Notes under the pieces: generated by a model | The model's input: the letters and a program-made list of their open reading frames with translations, nothing else | Databases searched by the model: none | Told to the model about the DNA's origin: nothing | Shown here: in pieces, positions 63,632-64,000 of the stretch | How the letters are laid out: every line of letters begins with the position of its first letter | Position numbering within the stretch: the stretch's first letter is position 1 | NCBI GenBank assembly: GCA_020846635.1 | Contig: JADLDO010000013.1 | Coordinates: 36,495-100,494 of the forward strand | Direction: 5' to 3' | Length of the DNA stretch: 64,000 nt | Source: Caldilineaceae bacterium | GTDB taxonomy: Bacteria > Chloroflexota > Anaerolineae > Caldilineales > Caldilineaceae | Program-made: the position numbers and the translations under genes

Positions 63632-63805
63632 CTAGGCATACAGCCATTGCCACAGATTGATAAGTTGATCACTTGATGGATTCTCGCCATCTTCCATTTC
63701 GTTAAAGATATGCGGTCCCCATGCTCTCAAAAAGGTGATTGGGCTAACCGGTTCCACTGTTACGATAAGAGATTTGTTCTCTCGCCACCAGCTTATTTCA
63801 ATCAT
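63632..63805 (-). CDS. Small hypothetical protein upstream of the 152-residue gene
   Basis: 57 residues from ATG 63805 with AAGAG close before it. The sequence MIEISWWRENKSLIVTV and WGPHIFNEMEDGENPSSD is compact with tryptophans and acidic residues. The stop TAG abuts the next ATG. Its start lies 16 bp from the IS terminus at 63822, so any native promoter has been displaced by the insertion. Unknown function. Confidence 0.5.
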   Translation of the reverse strand: MIEISWWRENKSLIVTVEPVSPITFLRAWGPHIFNEMEDGENPSSDQLINLWQWLYA

Positions 63806-63821
63806 GTTCTCTTGTTCGTCA

Positions 63822-64000
63822 TGATCTGCCCCCAGGAACTAGTCCAGTTGGAGTGAGAGTTTTGACTTTTGTGCAAAAGCAGCGGGCGGCGTATAGCCAA
63901 GGCTGCTATGCGGACGATGATGATTGTACTCTTGTCGCCATTGCTCGATAACTTCCTGGGCTTCTCGTCCATCGGCAAAGACCCAACGGTTCAGACACTC
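63822..64000 (-). mobile_element. IS3-family insertion sequence, terminus and partial transposase
   Basis: The terminal inverted repeat TGATCTGCCCCC (63822-63833) is of the TG...CCCC type seen at IS3-family ends. The transposase frame reading leftward ends 6 bp inside it. The other end lies beyond the window, so the target-site duplication cannot be checked. Confidence 0.75.
63839..64000 (-). CDS. IS3-family transposase OrfB (partial, N-terminus beyond window)
   Basis: The last 53 residues of the integrase core. The first residues visible, ECLN, contain the catalytic glutamate of the DDE triad. EQWRQEYNHHRPHSSLGYTP and PAAFAQKSKLSLQLD are the standard C-terminus of IS3 OrfB. The stop TAG is at 63841-63839. 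The preceding DD residues and OrfA are outside the window. Confidence 0.85.
   Translation of the reverse strand, partial: ECLNRWVFADGREAQEVIEQWRQEYNHHRPHSSLGYTPPAAFAQKSKLSLQLD

Noticed and set aside
1..64000. tRNA, rRNA, CRISPR array or prophage
   Set aside because: No cloverleaf with a conserved TTCRA arm, rRNA sequence, regularly spaced direct repeats or phage structural genes could be found by reading.

Overview
The window reads as ordinary chromosome from a Gram-positive-like or monoderm environmental bacterium, most probably a Chloroflexota member of the Anaerolineae/Caldilineae type. This is inference from gene content: DUF2723 and GT39 membrane glycosyltransferases with a polyprenyl-phosphate mannose synthase, a serine/threonine kinase beside an FHA-winged-helix protein, and several secreted proteins carrying a short 'YLPSL / YMPLL / FMPWAG' type motif that I associate with Chloroflexota exported proteins. 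There are no rRNA genes, no recognisable tRNAs, no CRISPR array and no prophage. One insertion sequence is cut by the right edge.

Region 1 (1-14343) is an exopolysaccharide/cell-surface locus. A leftward operon runs wzm-type permease, wzt-type ATPase, SAM methyltransferase, glycosyltransferase (3777 down to the edge). Next come an FkbM methyltransferase with HEAT-like repeats and a divergent GT39 enzyme. A second leftward run holds two secreted clan GH-A-like glycosidases, a secreted Vgb-like beta-propeller, a GT4 glycosyltransferase and a Wzx-like flippase. Region 2 (14370-19934) is a BMP-type nucleoside ABC importer (bmp, nupO, nupP, nupQ) followed by a YdjM-like membrane protein. Region 3 (20136-26654) has a pair of small unknown genes, then DUF2723, polyprenol-phosphate mannose synthase and a very large membrane protein ending in an ILEI/FAM3-type domain: a lipid-linked mannose glycosylation module.

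Region 4 (26833-34314) has an MNT-HEPN toxin-antitoxin pair, mtaB, a lone pheS, a CPBP-family protein, and an arsR-arsM arsenic methylation unit with three matching operator copies. Region 5 (34421-36416) is a Ser/Thr kinase divergent from an FHA-winged-helix regulator. Region 6 (36419-44571) is a housekeeping run: hemW, coaD, a coiled-coil gene with an apparent AUC start, yceD, rpmF, fabD, fabG, nusB, tatA/B and tatC. Region 7 (44659-63162) holds a secreted metalloprotease, an acyl-CoA ligase, trx-like, proS, a folC-like ligase, era, glnB and amtB, mutS2, a GT2/flippase pair, an HD hydrolase, a subtilase and moaB. The right end has two small unknown genes directly downstream of an IS3-family terminus.

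The non-coding layer holds the least explained signals. They are a roughly 70-nt three-hairpin RNA candidate with its own promoter (6786-6891), a 12-bp stem in the leader of a secreted glycosidase (8601-8661), two copies of a CTGTCA/TGACAG-bounded dispersed repeat (32605-32719, 54627-54706), and two near-identical long palindromes placed between the first and second genes of two transport operons (18591-18622, 53191-53223).
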